A stretch of 64,000 nucleotides of DNA from Leptidea sinapis. Taxonomy: Eukaryota > Arthropoda > Insecta > Lepidoptera > Pieridae. This document shows positions 1 through 13,600 of the stretch, one piece after another; within the stretch, counting starts at the first letter, position 1; each line of letters opens with the position of its first letter. Where the stretch lies: positions 26,126,501-26,190,500 of the forward strand of contig NC_066265.1 of assembly GCF_905404315.1 (NCBI RefSeq). The letters are read 5' to 3'. The translations under genes were made by a program, and so were the position numbers. The notes beneath the pieces are model-generated. The model worked only from the letters and a program-made list of their open reading frames with translations, made no database searches and was not told the origin of the DNA.

Positions 1-60
1 ATATACATGTTTGTTGCCGAGTCATGGATGTTTATATGTACTTATGTATGTTTAATACAG
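1..60 (+). repeat. tRNA-headed SINE family A, 3' fragment
   Basis: Matches the body of the repeat copies at 62.78-63.00 kb and 41.02-41.24 kb, sharing 'CCGAGTCATGGATGTTTA' and the 'TATGTATGTTTAA' tract. Only the part after the tRNA-like head is present, so the copy is truncated by the window edge. From here to about 1.5 kb I see no gene, only AT-rich sequence and a scrap similar to Helitron-like ends near 545-605. Confidence 0.6.
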
Positions 61-1549
61 CTAATATTATTCGTATTTGTAACATAACTGATTGTGAATT
101 CAAAAATATTAAATGAAAATAAGATGTGCATAATTTTGATTTCAACGAAATCTGCTTATGTAATGAGTATTTTATTGAACATAGCCACATAAAATTTTTG
201 TCACCGGAGGATATAATAATATAATAATGTTTGGTCTACACCCTACACATTTTTATCTTACTGTATCTGGCAACAATTAGCATAGTATCTGACGGTTATT
301 ACTGCACTGGTGAAAAAATACCTATTAAAGTAAAAAGGACACATTAAGTTAAACAGTAAGAATCAAAGTCAGCACTCCTAGCTTAAAACAATTTTTTGCA
401 ACTATGTTTTCTATTACAGTGATCAAATTTTTGTATTTACTTAAAATCTTTATCTCTCATCATTCATTTCACCACTCTTTTTCGTATATATTTGTAATTA
501 TAATTGAGTTTGAAATGTACATCAACATCACGAGTATGTGTATTCCTAACTTGCTGACCCGGCAAACGTTGTTTTGCCATATAAAGTATAATTCACGCGA
601 TAGTTTTATAAGTAATAAAATATTGTCTATATTATAGACTGTACATCATTTTGTTCTATTGTCAATAGTTTTTGCAGCGCACGCAAAAATAGGTTTTCGA
701 TTTTACACCTTGTGTTACAAAATAGCAATTTTATTACGGATCCCTAATTTTGAAAAAAAAAAAACATACCCTATAGCCTTCCTCGATAAATGGACTACCC
801 AGCACTGAAAGAATCATTCAAATCGGACCAGTAGTACCCAGAGATTAGCGCGTTCAAACAAACAAACAAACAAATACTGCAGCTTTATAATATTTGTATA
901 GATTAAAAAGGTCAAGTTGACTTATCTTTATTGAGTACAGAAAGATGATATTTCAAGTTACAATCCTGTTAATATTATCATTTTAACAAGAAAAAAATTA
1001 CACTAATTTACGCACTGACATCAAAGCAGATCTAATTGAGTTCTACTTAAACGTGATTTATTTTATTTTATTTTCGTCTAGAAGAAAACTTAAATATTTT
1101 CCAAAAAAACGCCCGACATGAAGATGGGAAAAGCAACACAATATACCGCCCAAATACTTAAACGAAGAATAAGACAAAGATATTAATTCCAAATAAACTA
1201 GATACTAAGAGTACGTAAAGAACACATAAATCACTTTGTCGTAACCAACTGGTTATTAAGCCTACTAAACTTGCGTGGTTTGCAATTTGATATGTTAACA
1301 AACAATATCATACAGATTATATTAACACTGGACTATAGTAAAAAATAGTGATAACAAACAAATACTTATTACAAAACCGCCACCATTTTTTGTAAGTATA
1401 TTATTATTATTATTGTTTGGGAAATAAACACTTAAATCTGTAGATCTATTGTGCACTCTACGTGTGCTTGGAAGCACGCCCTAGCAACGACATTGTGATG
1501 AGGCAGCATGGGCAACGTTTAGAGAATTTTTCCCTTGCATATTCGGAGT

Positions 1550-1634
1550 TCAATTTGTATCCAAATCACATCCTCCAGCCCTATGACCTTTAAGACGCGC
1601 AGCGTCCTCAGTGGACACAGATGGGGTAGGTCCT
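1550..1634 (-). CDS. OGDH: OGDH exon 21, candidate terminal exon
   Basis: An ORF of 27 codons plus TGA follows a CAG acceptor at 1635-1637. Its first base completes the arginine codon begun by exon 20, so the phase fits. Reading a few codons upstream gives 'YPGRGPTPSVST', which lines up with the 'YxGRxPxxxxxT' C-terminus of OGDH. However, no AG lies just before that Tyr codon, so the only usable acceptor removes the Tyr-Pro-Gly-Arg block. Total protein length with this exon is about 1016 aa, as expected. A minus-strand AATAAA lies at 1057-1062. The exon may be functional, recently damaged, or affected by a one-base error; a different terminal exon may lie left of the window. Confidence 0.45.
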
Positions 1635-4600
1635 CTGCCAGGATATTGAGGGACAATCTTGATGAAAGCCAACACAAAAAATTAAAAAATTCTGATAAGG
1701 GGACAAGTTAGCACTTATCGAATTAAATTAAACCAAGAGAGTTGAAGAGACAAAAGATGAAATGTGTTGAATATTTTTGAGTCGGTTTTTATTAATCAAC
1801 TAAATCGTGCTACTAATCAAGTAAAAGCCAAGCAAAAAATAGTTTAAACCGTGTCGGCGACAAACAATAACCCAAAGCGTGATATGTGTAAATGGTTGAC
1901 ATCTCACCTAATAGTACGAGGGGCCATGTCAGTTTGTGTGTCAAGCTGTGGGTCCTCAGTGCGACCCAACAGTTGGCTAAACCAGCCCCCTTGCGAGCGA
2001 GACTTTGGCCTGCAACCAAGGTCCCCGTGTTACGATGACACATGCATTGTATGCGTTAGTACACGTTATCAAAATTAAATCAAACTGCAAACCAGGCATT
2101 TATTGAATTTAATATTGTCATTTATTTTCTTTTGATAGTGAAGTAAATAAAATCAACATTAAGATAAGTATGTATAATTCGATCAACTTAACTCGGCACT
2201 TGGCTCGAATAACAGTTCTAGAAAGTACGGTCAGCAAGAAGAGCACAACAAAAGCGGTTTAATTAGGAAGGCCAGTAAAAATAGCATTTCCAATCCAATT
2301 TTTTTTTTGTAAGGAATTGTAGGGTCATCTGAGTATAAAACAAAATGCAGACAGATCCAGATGGAGCTTTAAGGGCCACGTTGAAAAGTTTTCGTACGTT
2401 ATATACGTAAGTATAGAGAACTTATTTTTAGTTACCAAATATTACACTTCAGTTTACACCACTGTGCGAATTAATTATCAAAATACCTATGTTTTAGTAT
2501 CCGCTTCATCATGCCTCTTTTTACTTCTAATATATAAAATTCTCGTGTCATGGTGTTAAACTCCTCCGAAACGGCTCGACCGATTCTCATGAAATTTTGA
2601 GTGCATATTGGGTAGGTCTGAGAATCGGATAACATATGTTTTTCATCCCCCTCAATGTTAAGGGTGGTCCACACAATTTTTTTTGAATTTTTTTTTAATT
2701 TGTTTGATTATGAGTCAGCATTAAAAATACATACAACTTCAAATGTTCACCCATCTACGATTAACAGTTACTTTTGTATCGCGATTTTAATATCGGCAAT
2801 ACAACGTTTTGCTGGGTCAGCTAGTTTTAGTATATTATTGTCTAGTCTCAGACTTATGACAGCGAAAATATGGTGGCATCTCAACATCTGTCATTTAGTC
2901 ATCAATTGTTTTAATAATACAGGCTACATATCAGTTTGACGGAAATTTTTGGTTAAACTTTCGAGACTAATAATGAAAAAACTAATGTTTCGATGAAAAA
3001 GCTAATAAAGAGTTAAATGTAGGTACTGAAATCAGTATATTGTTACATTTATTACATGTTCGGATGTTTTGTTTAAATTATATTTCTCAATCTGCGAGTT
3101 TTTGAAATTCAAAAAGAAAATTATCTCTTTGCTGAATGAAAAATTATGGAGCATAATTAAATATAATTAATAGAAAAAAATGGAGTTTTAACGGCGTGTG
3201 AGCTACCTGCCTGCCCTAGTTAGCCAATTCCGAACTCAATACGCTATTAGATACGCGGTCCGCGTATTATATCACTAATTATTATGAATAATAATACAAT
3301 ACATAATTCTACAAGTCGATCCTTAATGTTAACTTAACTCCTTGGGAGAATTTTTGTATAATATGTTTTATTGGAATTAAAACATCCTTAACGCTCAGCG
3401 ATACGTGCCGTAAGGTTGCCTACCTTGGATGAGTATCTAATATATATATTACTGCACTTTCCGTTATATAGTGCCCCAACGGAAGACCAGCGCTGGTTTT
3501 CAAACCGGCTAACATGCTGAGTTGGGACCTTTTTGTGACGTATATAAAATAATATTTCATAATTTTGTTTACGTTAAACTTTTTAAGTGTTAATTTTTAA
3601 CTCTTTTGTATCTAGTTGTACTATATTTCAACGTCACAAATAAATTATTTTCTTTCTTTCTTTCTAATTTCAAACTTTCGACCAACACGCTTCGTAAATG
3701 CATTTTTAAGCAAATATTTCGAAAATAATATACTTATTATTCGATACGAACGCAACATCGAGAGGTGTGGGCGAGTTACGCTAGTAGGTACTAAAATATA
3801 AAGTTAAAAAATATTCAAAAAAGGCACATCAGCTCAAAAAACAACAACTTATGGTTAATAGACGACAACATGACTGCGTTTTGCAAATATTTCTCAGTAA
3901 TATTCCTTATACAGTACTCAAGACCACACAGTTAATGTCACTGTCGATGTCATCCTCTGGGATCCTTATTGTCTTTGGACAATGATTGTTAACACATATT
4001 TAATTCAGACTAGATGTCAAGAAACTACAATAATAACAATGACGTCGTAGTCCATAAAAACAACATACAAGCGGAGGGGATTGGTTGAAAATTGACAATT
4101 CTTTACTTCAAATTCATTCGAGCAATTTCATCGGATTATATAAAAAAAATTATCATCAAAAATATCGACGGACGAAGGTATAAATCTGAAGCAATCAATT
4201 TTATAAAAAAAAAACGATGGAATAATTATCCGACTCTTAATATAACACAAAACGATACATGGTGGAGCCCAATACGATACGAACTAGCTTGGAAATCTGG
4301 AAATGGAAATAAATATGTAATATGTTCGTATTACATGTACGTGATATGCATACCTGATCTGTTTCTGGTTTTGCAGCAGGGTCCGGAACCTGGGCTCGAT
4401 GTAGCTCCACGATCCCATGTTCTTGTGTTCCTCCTGGCTCCAGACCAGCTGAGCGTTCGGGTACTTCGCGATCTCAGCCTTCACCAGGTCGTATGGGAAC
4501 GGTGAGATTTGCTCCAATCTATCCAAATCAACACAATCATATACTTGCATGCTAAAGCACGTAGGTATGCAAGTGTTCTACTAGGGCCTAAAATCAAAAC

Positions 4601-7600
4601 TCCCACTTTTGTCGCACAAAATCGTATATAACAATTAAATTGATATAAAAAGCTCATAATCGTAAGAAAAATAAATAATTGTTGAAAAAATTAACTCAAT
4701 TTACTGCTATTTTTACATTAAAAAAAAGGATTTAGTGGCTTATGGCGCGGGCATAATATATTATTTTGACACAATCTATTTTTAATCACTTTATTATGAT
4801 GCCATGGAATGTAAATCGCAGTATAATTATAATTACTCAGAGGGCAATGGAAAGGGCTATGCTTGGAGTTTCAAAGTCACAGACATAGCCCAGATGCTTG
4901 CGAATCTGAAGTGGCAGTGTGCAAGGCTCATAGCTCAACGGACATAATATGGCCATTGGGACAGAAAAGTGCGACCACGTCCTGGAAGTCGCAGTGTTGG
5001 TAGGCTCCCCACGAGATGGACTGATGATCTAATCAAGATCGCCGGAGTAGTTTGAATGAAGGTACCGCAGAACCGATCGTTATGGCGATCTTTGGGGCAG
5101 GCCTTCGTCCAGCAGTGGACGTCTTCCGGCTGAAATGGAAAGGAATGTACCTGGCAATAGCGATATCTTTCTCCAAGCCGCGGTCGCGACGCTGCTTCAG
5201 CAAGTCGTAGTACACACGGCCCGAGCAGAACGCTAGCTTGCGGACGTTCGAGGAATTTTCAGCTGCCACTCCTTCTTCTGGGAGCACTCTGGAAATATTT
5301 TAAAATAATAAATACATTAAAATGATACTAGACTACACCACACATAGAACCTTTCACTTATAACATATACACAGCACTAATGTTGCACAATTATACGTCA
5401 GCTGTATAGCTACAGATATACTGCTATAAGCATTTCGGTGATGCGAACTCTTCGAGATTTCACTATCTAAAAAGTGTATAACTATATATATTTATTTTTT
5501 AATTATTTATTTATCGCGTCATGCACATATCGGTAACGCGAATCCATAAGATTTTCACTAGCACTAAACTTCGATAAGTTTATTGGATATGTTTATTTAG
5601 ACTCTGAAGTGAATCTTTTGATGACGAAGAGAAAGCTGAAATGTCAGACAAAGATTTATCCAGAGACAACAAAGCAGCCTCTCTTAATTTTTTTTTAAAT
5701 AACGACCTTGCAGTGGCGACAAAATTTTATGAACGATGCGGGACTCGAACCCACGTTATGTTTTCAAATTATATTTGTGTATTAATCCTAAATATAGTAT
5801 ATATATATATAGTTTAGATTTGCAAGAGCGTCATCTTAAGTCCATTTCATAATATGCAAATGTTGGGGTTGAGCAGGATATCAACTGTAAAGTATATGCT
5901 GTAGATGAAGCCACAACCTGAGAGTTGAACAAAGCATCGTCATAAAATCTTGTATGATTTTATGACGATGCGTCACTCGACCGGTGACTCAATTGGAAGA
6001 GCACTCGCACGGAACGCGAGAGGTCGTGGGGTTGAGTCCCGCATCGTTCATAATATTTTGTTTTCAAGTTTTATTTTGATTAATTACTCTTTTCAATAGC
6101 TTGTTTATTGTGATTATCATAGGTCACCTTCTGAAGGCAGTGCCCTCGCTCATCTCGTCGAAGGACGACTTGCACTCGGGGTGACGCAGAAGCGACTTGG
6201 GCGTCATCAGGATGAGAGGCTTACGGAACGGCAGCGCGATCTGTCGCCGCAGGATGTGGAACATGGACGCGGGCGACGAGCAGTTGGCCACGATCCAATT
6301 GGCGTCGTGAAGTTGACGCACTGTCACACAAACATTATGATTGTCAGCCTGATGTGTTTACAAGCGCTACCAACGTCATGAACTGTCATAAGATATCCCA
6401 ATTAATAATAACATTCATGTAAGTACTGATATTATTTAAATACTATTTAATATAATTATCACTATAATTAGAAATAACTATAATAGCATATTATATTCAG
6501 ATCTTTAATTAATTTGATTCGTGTAAGTGAGTTGGCACTACAGTAGTGCCAACTAACAGTTGGTACCATCGCTACGGTAGACGGTCGTGCCCTATATAAG
6601 CTGGAGCGCTCAGTTCAAGGACGCATTACACATTGTGTATTTTAAGGGGTACAGCTGCCCAAATTGTATAAAATATAATAGTTATTAGTGGAAAGTGTAA
6701 CATCCAACCTCTTCTACATGATTATAAATTTATTTTATCTCAGACAAGAAAAACAAGTGGTTACAACTTACAAAATTTTCAGAATAAAAAATAGTTATAT
6801 GGAATGAAATGAAAACGTTTATTGAACTCATAACATTGATTAGCAATGGCTTAAGTTCAGTCATACAATAAAATAATACAATATATCATACAACGAAAAT
6901 AATATTAAAACAAATCACATTTAACTAGAGCAGGCCTCTTTATTATTGATATTGGTCAATGAAATCTTGGATATTGTAATAACTGTTGCTGCTTAATTTA
7001 CTTTTTGTGAGGGCTTTCAATTTATTTATAGACATATTTGCTATCTGTTCGGGAAATTTATTATAGAAAAGAATACATTAACATTTAAATGAATTATTGA
7101 CTTTATGGAGTATTGTGGCAGGCTTGGCAAGTTATTTCTAGTATTAATATTATCTAAATAACTTAATTTTGTGAAAATATTTCTATTCTTTTAAACAAAC
7201 ATTAAACTCTCGTAAATGTATTGTAACACTAGTGTCATAATAAATCCTCACAGGCTTCTCAGAAATACTTGAGTTGCCTAGTATATTTGCCTAGTGTTTA
7301 GGCCCCATAGAAATAAATATTATGACTGCTCATTGTCAGTACATTTATGAAAATTTAATATACGTTCACAAAAATCGTCACCTTTTTGCTCTTAATAGTG
7401 ATTTTCATTATTATAACACTAGAAATAAGGGATTGCTTGTAACTAATTCTAGTAGGCTTCATAAGATACATAATAGCTTTAAGGGTAAATGTATACACTT
7501 CTATAATAAAGTCCCAGCCACTGTTCAGGCATTATCTATAAATAAATTTAAATGTTTTATAAAAAAATGTCTCTGTCGTAAATCCTATTACTCCACTGCT

Positions 7601-10600
7601 GAATATCTAAATGATCGGACAGCCTGGGACTAGATTGTGATTATTTTATAGCGATAGAAATGATTGTACAATATTGTATATCTTTATTGAAAAGAGCGCA
7701 AAAAAAAGAATGCTTTCTTGCGCCGCTTCTTCTCTCTCAGAGCGCCATTTGTTTCCGAAACGGTAGTAGTATCTAGTAGTTATTAGAAATGACATCAAAA
7801 AGAATTCTAAAGGAATTAATTTTGAGAAAATAAATGCCTTTTTAGTGGATATTAATTACACCTGCATATTGAACGATGATCTTACATAATGCTGGTGCAA
7901 CATACAAGTGAAAGTTACCTTCATAGTCGGGGCTCTCAGGTGGCATGTAGTCAGGGTCGTCGGAGCTCATCTGTAAGAACCGCTCGAGACGGGCCGATGA
8001 GTGCTCAGGGCCCTAAAACAAATGATTTCAACATTACGGAAATGATTACTGGTGAGTTTTTAATTTTAAATTTATTAATATTTTAGAACTTATTGTAAAT
8101 TACCAATGGGCGGCTCCTTTGCACAGGATGCCGGCTAGGTTATGGGTACCACAACGACGCCTATTTCTGCCGTGAAGCAGTTATGTGTAAACAATACTGT
8201 GTTTCGGTCTGAAGGGCGCCGTAGCTAGTGAAATTACTGGGCAAATGAGACTTAACATCTTATATCTGACGGTGACGAGCACAATTGTAATTGAATTTTT
8301 CAAGAATCCTGAGCGGCACTACATTGTAATGGGCAGGGAGTATTACCATCAGCTGAATGCCATGCTCGTCTCGTCCCTTTTTTCATTAAAAAAAAAAAAA
8401 TAATAGATAATTAAATCGCCAACTAAAGTGATCAATCAAGTCTGTTATAAAACCCAAAAATCTTAAGACGGATCACACGAAATGAAAGTTTCCTAAAACA
8501 AATTAAATTTGTAACGAAAATTTATGAACAATGCGGGAGTCGAACTCGCTCCTCTCGCCAACTGATTTAATTTGTATAATTAGTCACAGAATGGAGGGAT
8601 TTTTACTCATTTTAAAATAAAAAAATGTTTAGATTTGAAAAAGCGACATCTATAGTCATTTTCCTAATATAAAATTATTAGGGTTGAGCAGGTTATCAAG
8701 TGTAAAGTAGATCCTGTAGATGAAGCCACAACCTGAGAATTGAACAAGACACACCAAGATTTATGTTCGATATTCGTCGTACGGTTGGCTCAGTTGGTAA
8801 GTACGCTCGGACGGAACCCGGAAGCGGAAAGACGCGAGTTCGAGTCCGCATCGTCCATAAATTTCATCACAGAAGTGAAGTATATAACTTTTAAATAAAA
8901 AAATGTTTACAATATTTCCTTCTCATTTCTTATACAAAAGATCAATTTTGTAGATCTTTGTTTTTTTTTAAGATACACTGTATTTATGGCACTAATAAAA
9001 CAAGATTAAGCAATATATTCTCCTCACAATCTTCACTCACCATTCCCTCCATGCCGTGAGGTTGCAACAGAACAATGCCGGACTGGCGCACCCACTTGGC
9101 CTGTCCGCTCGATATGAACTGGTCAATGATGCACTGCGCTACGTTGTTGAAGTCTCCGAACTGGGCCTCCCACAGCACAAGCGCGTTTGGATTGGTCACC
9201 GAGTATCCCACCTCGAAACCGAGTACACCTGAACATACATTGTCCGATATATTTAGTTGTTTAGATTCAAAATATTTATTTCAATTAGGCTTAGGCAATT
9301 ACTATGACAGGCACTTTTGAATGTCATACATTAATAACGAATACAATTATTGAAAATTATGCATCAAATAAACCTCATCAAATAAAATAAATAATTTGCA
9401 ACATATTAGTTTTGTCCATATACTCCTGTGTCTTCCAAAATTGAAGACAAGCATTGTTTTCAATCCAAAAAATTTGATTGAACAAGAAAAATAATGGACT
9501 TATTAAATTTTAATGATATTGTCTTTAGGTACTTTTAAATACTTTTTACAAGTCTTACAATTAAATATGAAACAATATTTTAACATATATTTAATAACAC
9601 AATTATACATTATTTAGTGTTATTTTTTAATAATCTTCTTTTATTATTATTAAAGGCACCATATCAAACTCGCCGGTGTCGCCCACTCAGGGGTGGGACA
9701 GACGCCTTATAGTGACGTTTTCAGAAGACTGGAGTGCCATCTGTTAGTTGGCCCGAAAATGAAAGGTTTGGCAACTATCAGTCGCTTTGAAACCTTTCAA
9801 CTTTTGTTGTTGTTCTAACAAATTGTTTATAAATAATGTTTACCATATTCGGAGAGTGAACTGTTGCATACAGTGTAGGGCGCCTGGTCTGGGTAGAGAT
9901 GCGCTAGCGGGCAGTAAGTTGCCTTGTCCACCTTCTGATGATGCAGCACGTGATGTCTGGGAACAAACAAAGGTAACTCTATTTTTTTTTAATGTTTCGG
10001 GTTGTGGTTCTTAAGTCCTGTGATCTAATTGTGCACGAGCTTTTCGCCCTTTACTTCTACTCACACTCATGTATAAATCTAGGCAAAGAGATGAGTTTTT
10101 CATTGATCTCAGCTGGAGTTTTACTATGTGTAAAGTACTTACTTAATCCCTATTTATTGCCTGTGAGAGGATTAGAATCTACAGAGGACTACTGGGGTAT
10201 GCCCCCTTCCTCAGATGTATCGTGCATTAAAGGTGGGTGATTTTGGGGGTACTCCTCTTAAAGGCTTCCAACTCTTACGGTAGCAATGGCCACGCAATAG
10301 AATATATTAAGGGTCTTTTGTTTATGAAAATAAGGGACGAGACGAACAGGAAGTTCAGCTGATGGTAATTGATACGATTATTGAAAAATCCAAAAATTCT
10401 GAGCGGCACTACAACTGCGCTCGTCACCTTGAGACATCAAGACAGTCAAGTCTCATTTGCCCTGTAATTTGAAAAGCTACGGTGCCCTTCATACTGAAAC
10501 ACAGTAATGCTTACACATTACTGCTTCACGACAGAAATAGGCGCCGTTGTGGTTACCATAATCTAGCAGTCATCCGATGCAAAGGACCCTCCCATTGATA

Positions 10601-13600
10601 GGCCTCTTCAGTGGCCTCATAGCATAATCAGCGAAGACTGTATTCACTGAGACCAATTTTGGCTAGGTGCAAACTATACCTAATAATAATTTTTGTTTTA
10701 CTACATAACATCGATACCGGAGTTCCAAAGTGTAACACGTCTGAAATTCAGTTAGTTTGAGATAAGTATGAGAGATTGTTCCACACACAATAAACCCATA
10801 AAATAAATAAATAAAATAAAAATAGCCTTTACTGCAGCAACTACATTACATTTAAATATATTGCATAACTTAATTATTAAAAACTTTTCTTGCTGCGTGT
10901 CCCTCGACATAGGCCTCCTCTAAATTTTTCCAATTCGTTCTATCTCTGGCTAGACGAGTCCACATGCTTCCGACCAAGTTTCGGATGTCGTCCTCCCATC
11001 TTTTGGATTGCCTGCCTCTTTTTCTTTTTCTGTTTCTGGGGTACCACTCCGTCACTTTTTTCGTCCATTTTCCAGAATTGTCTCTGATCATATAGCCTGT
11101 CCATCGCCATTTTTGCTGTTTAATAATTTTGCTTACATTTTTAAATTTTATTTTTTCTTTTATGTCCTGCAGCTTCATTCTGTCTCTCAATCTAACACCT
11201 AGGACGCTTCTTTCCATAGAATTTTGGCAAGTTTTTAGAGTTGTGAGATTTTTCTCGGTTAGGGCCCATGTTTGTGATCCATAAATTAAACATGGTAGTA
11301 TGCAAGCATTAAAAACCTTTCTTTTGTCCTTAATGAGAATATGCTTGTTCTTCATCACTTCGCTGAGCGACCAATATCTTTTCCAGGAGTTCGTGACCCT
11401 TCTATCGATTTCTTTTGTCATACAGTCTTTGATTGATAATAAATGCCCCAGGTAAACGTATTCGTCTACATATTCAATTGTTTTACCATCTACTTTAATT
11501 TCTTTTCTATTAGAGTTTGTCATTATTTTAGTTTTGTTGACGTTCATTGTGAGGCCTACTTTAGCACTTTCCTCTGACAATTGTTGTAGCATATGCTCTA
11601 GTTTCTTTGAAGACTCAGAAAATAGTACTATATCGTCCGCAAATCGTAGATGGTTTAGTTTTCCCCATTTATATTAAGTCCCTCACTTTCCCATTCAAGA
11701 TTTCTGAATATCATTTCTAATACTGCTGAGAATAGTTTGGGAGATATAGGATCTCCCTGTCTGACTCCTCTTTCTATTGGGAACTCGCTGCTGGCCTTAT
11801 CCAATTTTATTCGAGCTGTGCTTTTGGAGTACATATTCTTTAAAATATTTATTATTTTTCCATGAACTCCTTGAACTTTAAGAGAGTTCCAAATTGCATC
11901 ATGTTCTAGCGAGTCAAAAGCTTTGTTGTAGTCGACAAAACCTAGATAATATACACAGTTGTACTCTTTAAATTTTTCTAATATTTGTTTTGCCGTGTGT
12001 ATATGGTCTACAGTCGAGAATTTTGTCCTGAAGCCTGCTTGCTCTTTGGGTTGGTTCTCGTCTAATACCTTAGAGATTCTTGATAGTAATATCTTGGAGA
12101 AAATTTTATATATGTTTGCCATCAAACTTATCGGTCTATAGTTTCCAATATCGTTTTTGTCACCTTTTTTATAAATTAATACTATAGTTGATTTAGTCCA
12201 GTCTGCCGGAATGCTTTCAGTTTTCAGGATTTGATTAAATAGTACAGTGAGCTTGGGTGCTATTATAGGTAAGGTGGCTTTGAGCATCTCATTTGATATT
12301 TGGTCAGGTCCTGGTGCTTTGTCGTTTTTCTGTGATTTGATAGCTGAAACAGTTTCACTAAGAAGGATCTCCGGTAGAGGATCTTTGTCTGTAATAACAT
12401 CATATTCATTGTCTTTTACATTTTCCGCTAAGTTTCGATAATTTTTAGAACTTTTGTACAGATCACGATAGAACTCGGCTGCAGTTCTTATTATTTCTTC
12501 CCTATTCCTAGTTATTCTATTTGTTTTATTCTTGAGATTAATCATCCAATCTTTTTTGTTCATCAGTTTTTTTAGTGCTTTTCTTACTCCTCCAGTTTTG
12601 GCAATGTGATCTTGTATAGTTTTATTTCTTTTCTGAGTTATATCTTTGCGTATTTGAGATCTTATTTTTTTACTTAATTCTGCAATTTTAGTTTTAGTGG
12701 CCTTATCCTTTTTTGAAATCAACTGTTTTCTTTGTTCTATCAATTTCTCACTTTCATCTGATAGAGTCTTTGCGTCTGGTTTACATTTTACTGTTTCCCT
12801 TATTAGGTTAGTTATTAATGAATTATATTGTTCTTCTATATCCTCATAGTTTTTGTCTTCCTGGTTTAAAGCTATAGACAGATTATTTTGTAGTTTTTTG
12901 TAATCCTCTGTTATAGGTATTGGCTTGGTGTTTCTATAATTTCTTCTCGACTTTTTGGCTGGTACTTTTTTTAGTGAAGCTCTTACCATTCTATGGTCGG
13001 TATTAAAATTAAAATTATTCAAAACATGTGTATTAGAAATACATCTCGCTTTATTTGTCATAATAAAATCAATTCGTTCTTATAATTTCCATTAGGTGAC
13101 ACCCAGGTCCATTTTTTATTAGGTTTTCTTTTGTATTGACTGTTGAGAATTGTTAGTTTATTTTGTAAGGCATAACTGATAATTTTATTACTATTTTTAC
13201 TGCGTATACCATAACTAGAATTGCCTATTATGTGCTCTTCGCCGGGCTTACGTTGTCCTATTTTGCCATTAAAATCACCCATAACTATAACGTTATTTTT
13301 CATATAATGGTTGATCGATTGTAATGTTTCGAAAAATTCTTCAACTTTCAAACGTTCTTCTTTATTTGTAGGTTCAGTGGGAGCATACACTTGTACGATT
13401 GTCCATGATTCATCTTTTACTGATGTTGGTAATTTAATGTTTAAGATTGCTATTCTTTCGGATATACCAATTATGTCTTCTACTTTTGATGACAGATATT
13501 TTTTTAATAGAAAACCAACTCCGTAAAGGCCTGGTGTTTCTCCGTTATGATATAGAAGGTAGTTGTCATATTCTTCAATACACTCTCCCATTCTTCGCAC

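Noticed and set aside
1813..2078. Overlapping frames on both strands in a GC-richer patch
   Set aside because: No family resemblance and no phase-compatible link to OGDH exon 20; probably an unrecognised repeat.
5985..6050. Possible tRNA genes at 5.99, 8.78, 16.35, 16.64, 57.03 and 62.24 kb
   Set aside because: A and B boxes are present, but the copies differ in spacing, lack a convincing acceptor stem and share long non-tRNA flanks. They are a repeat family.
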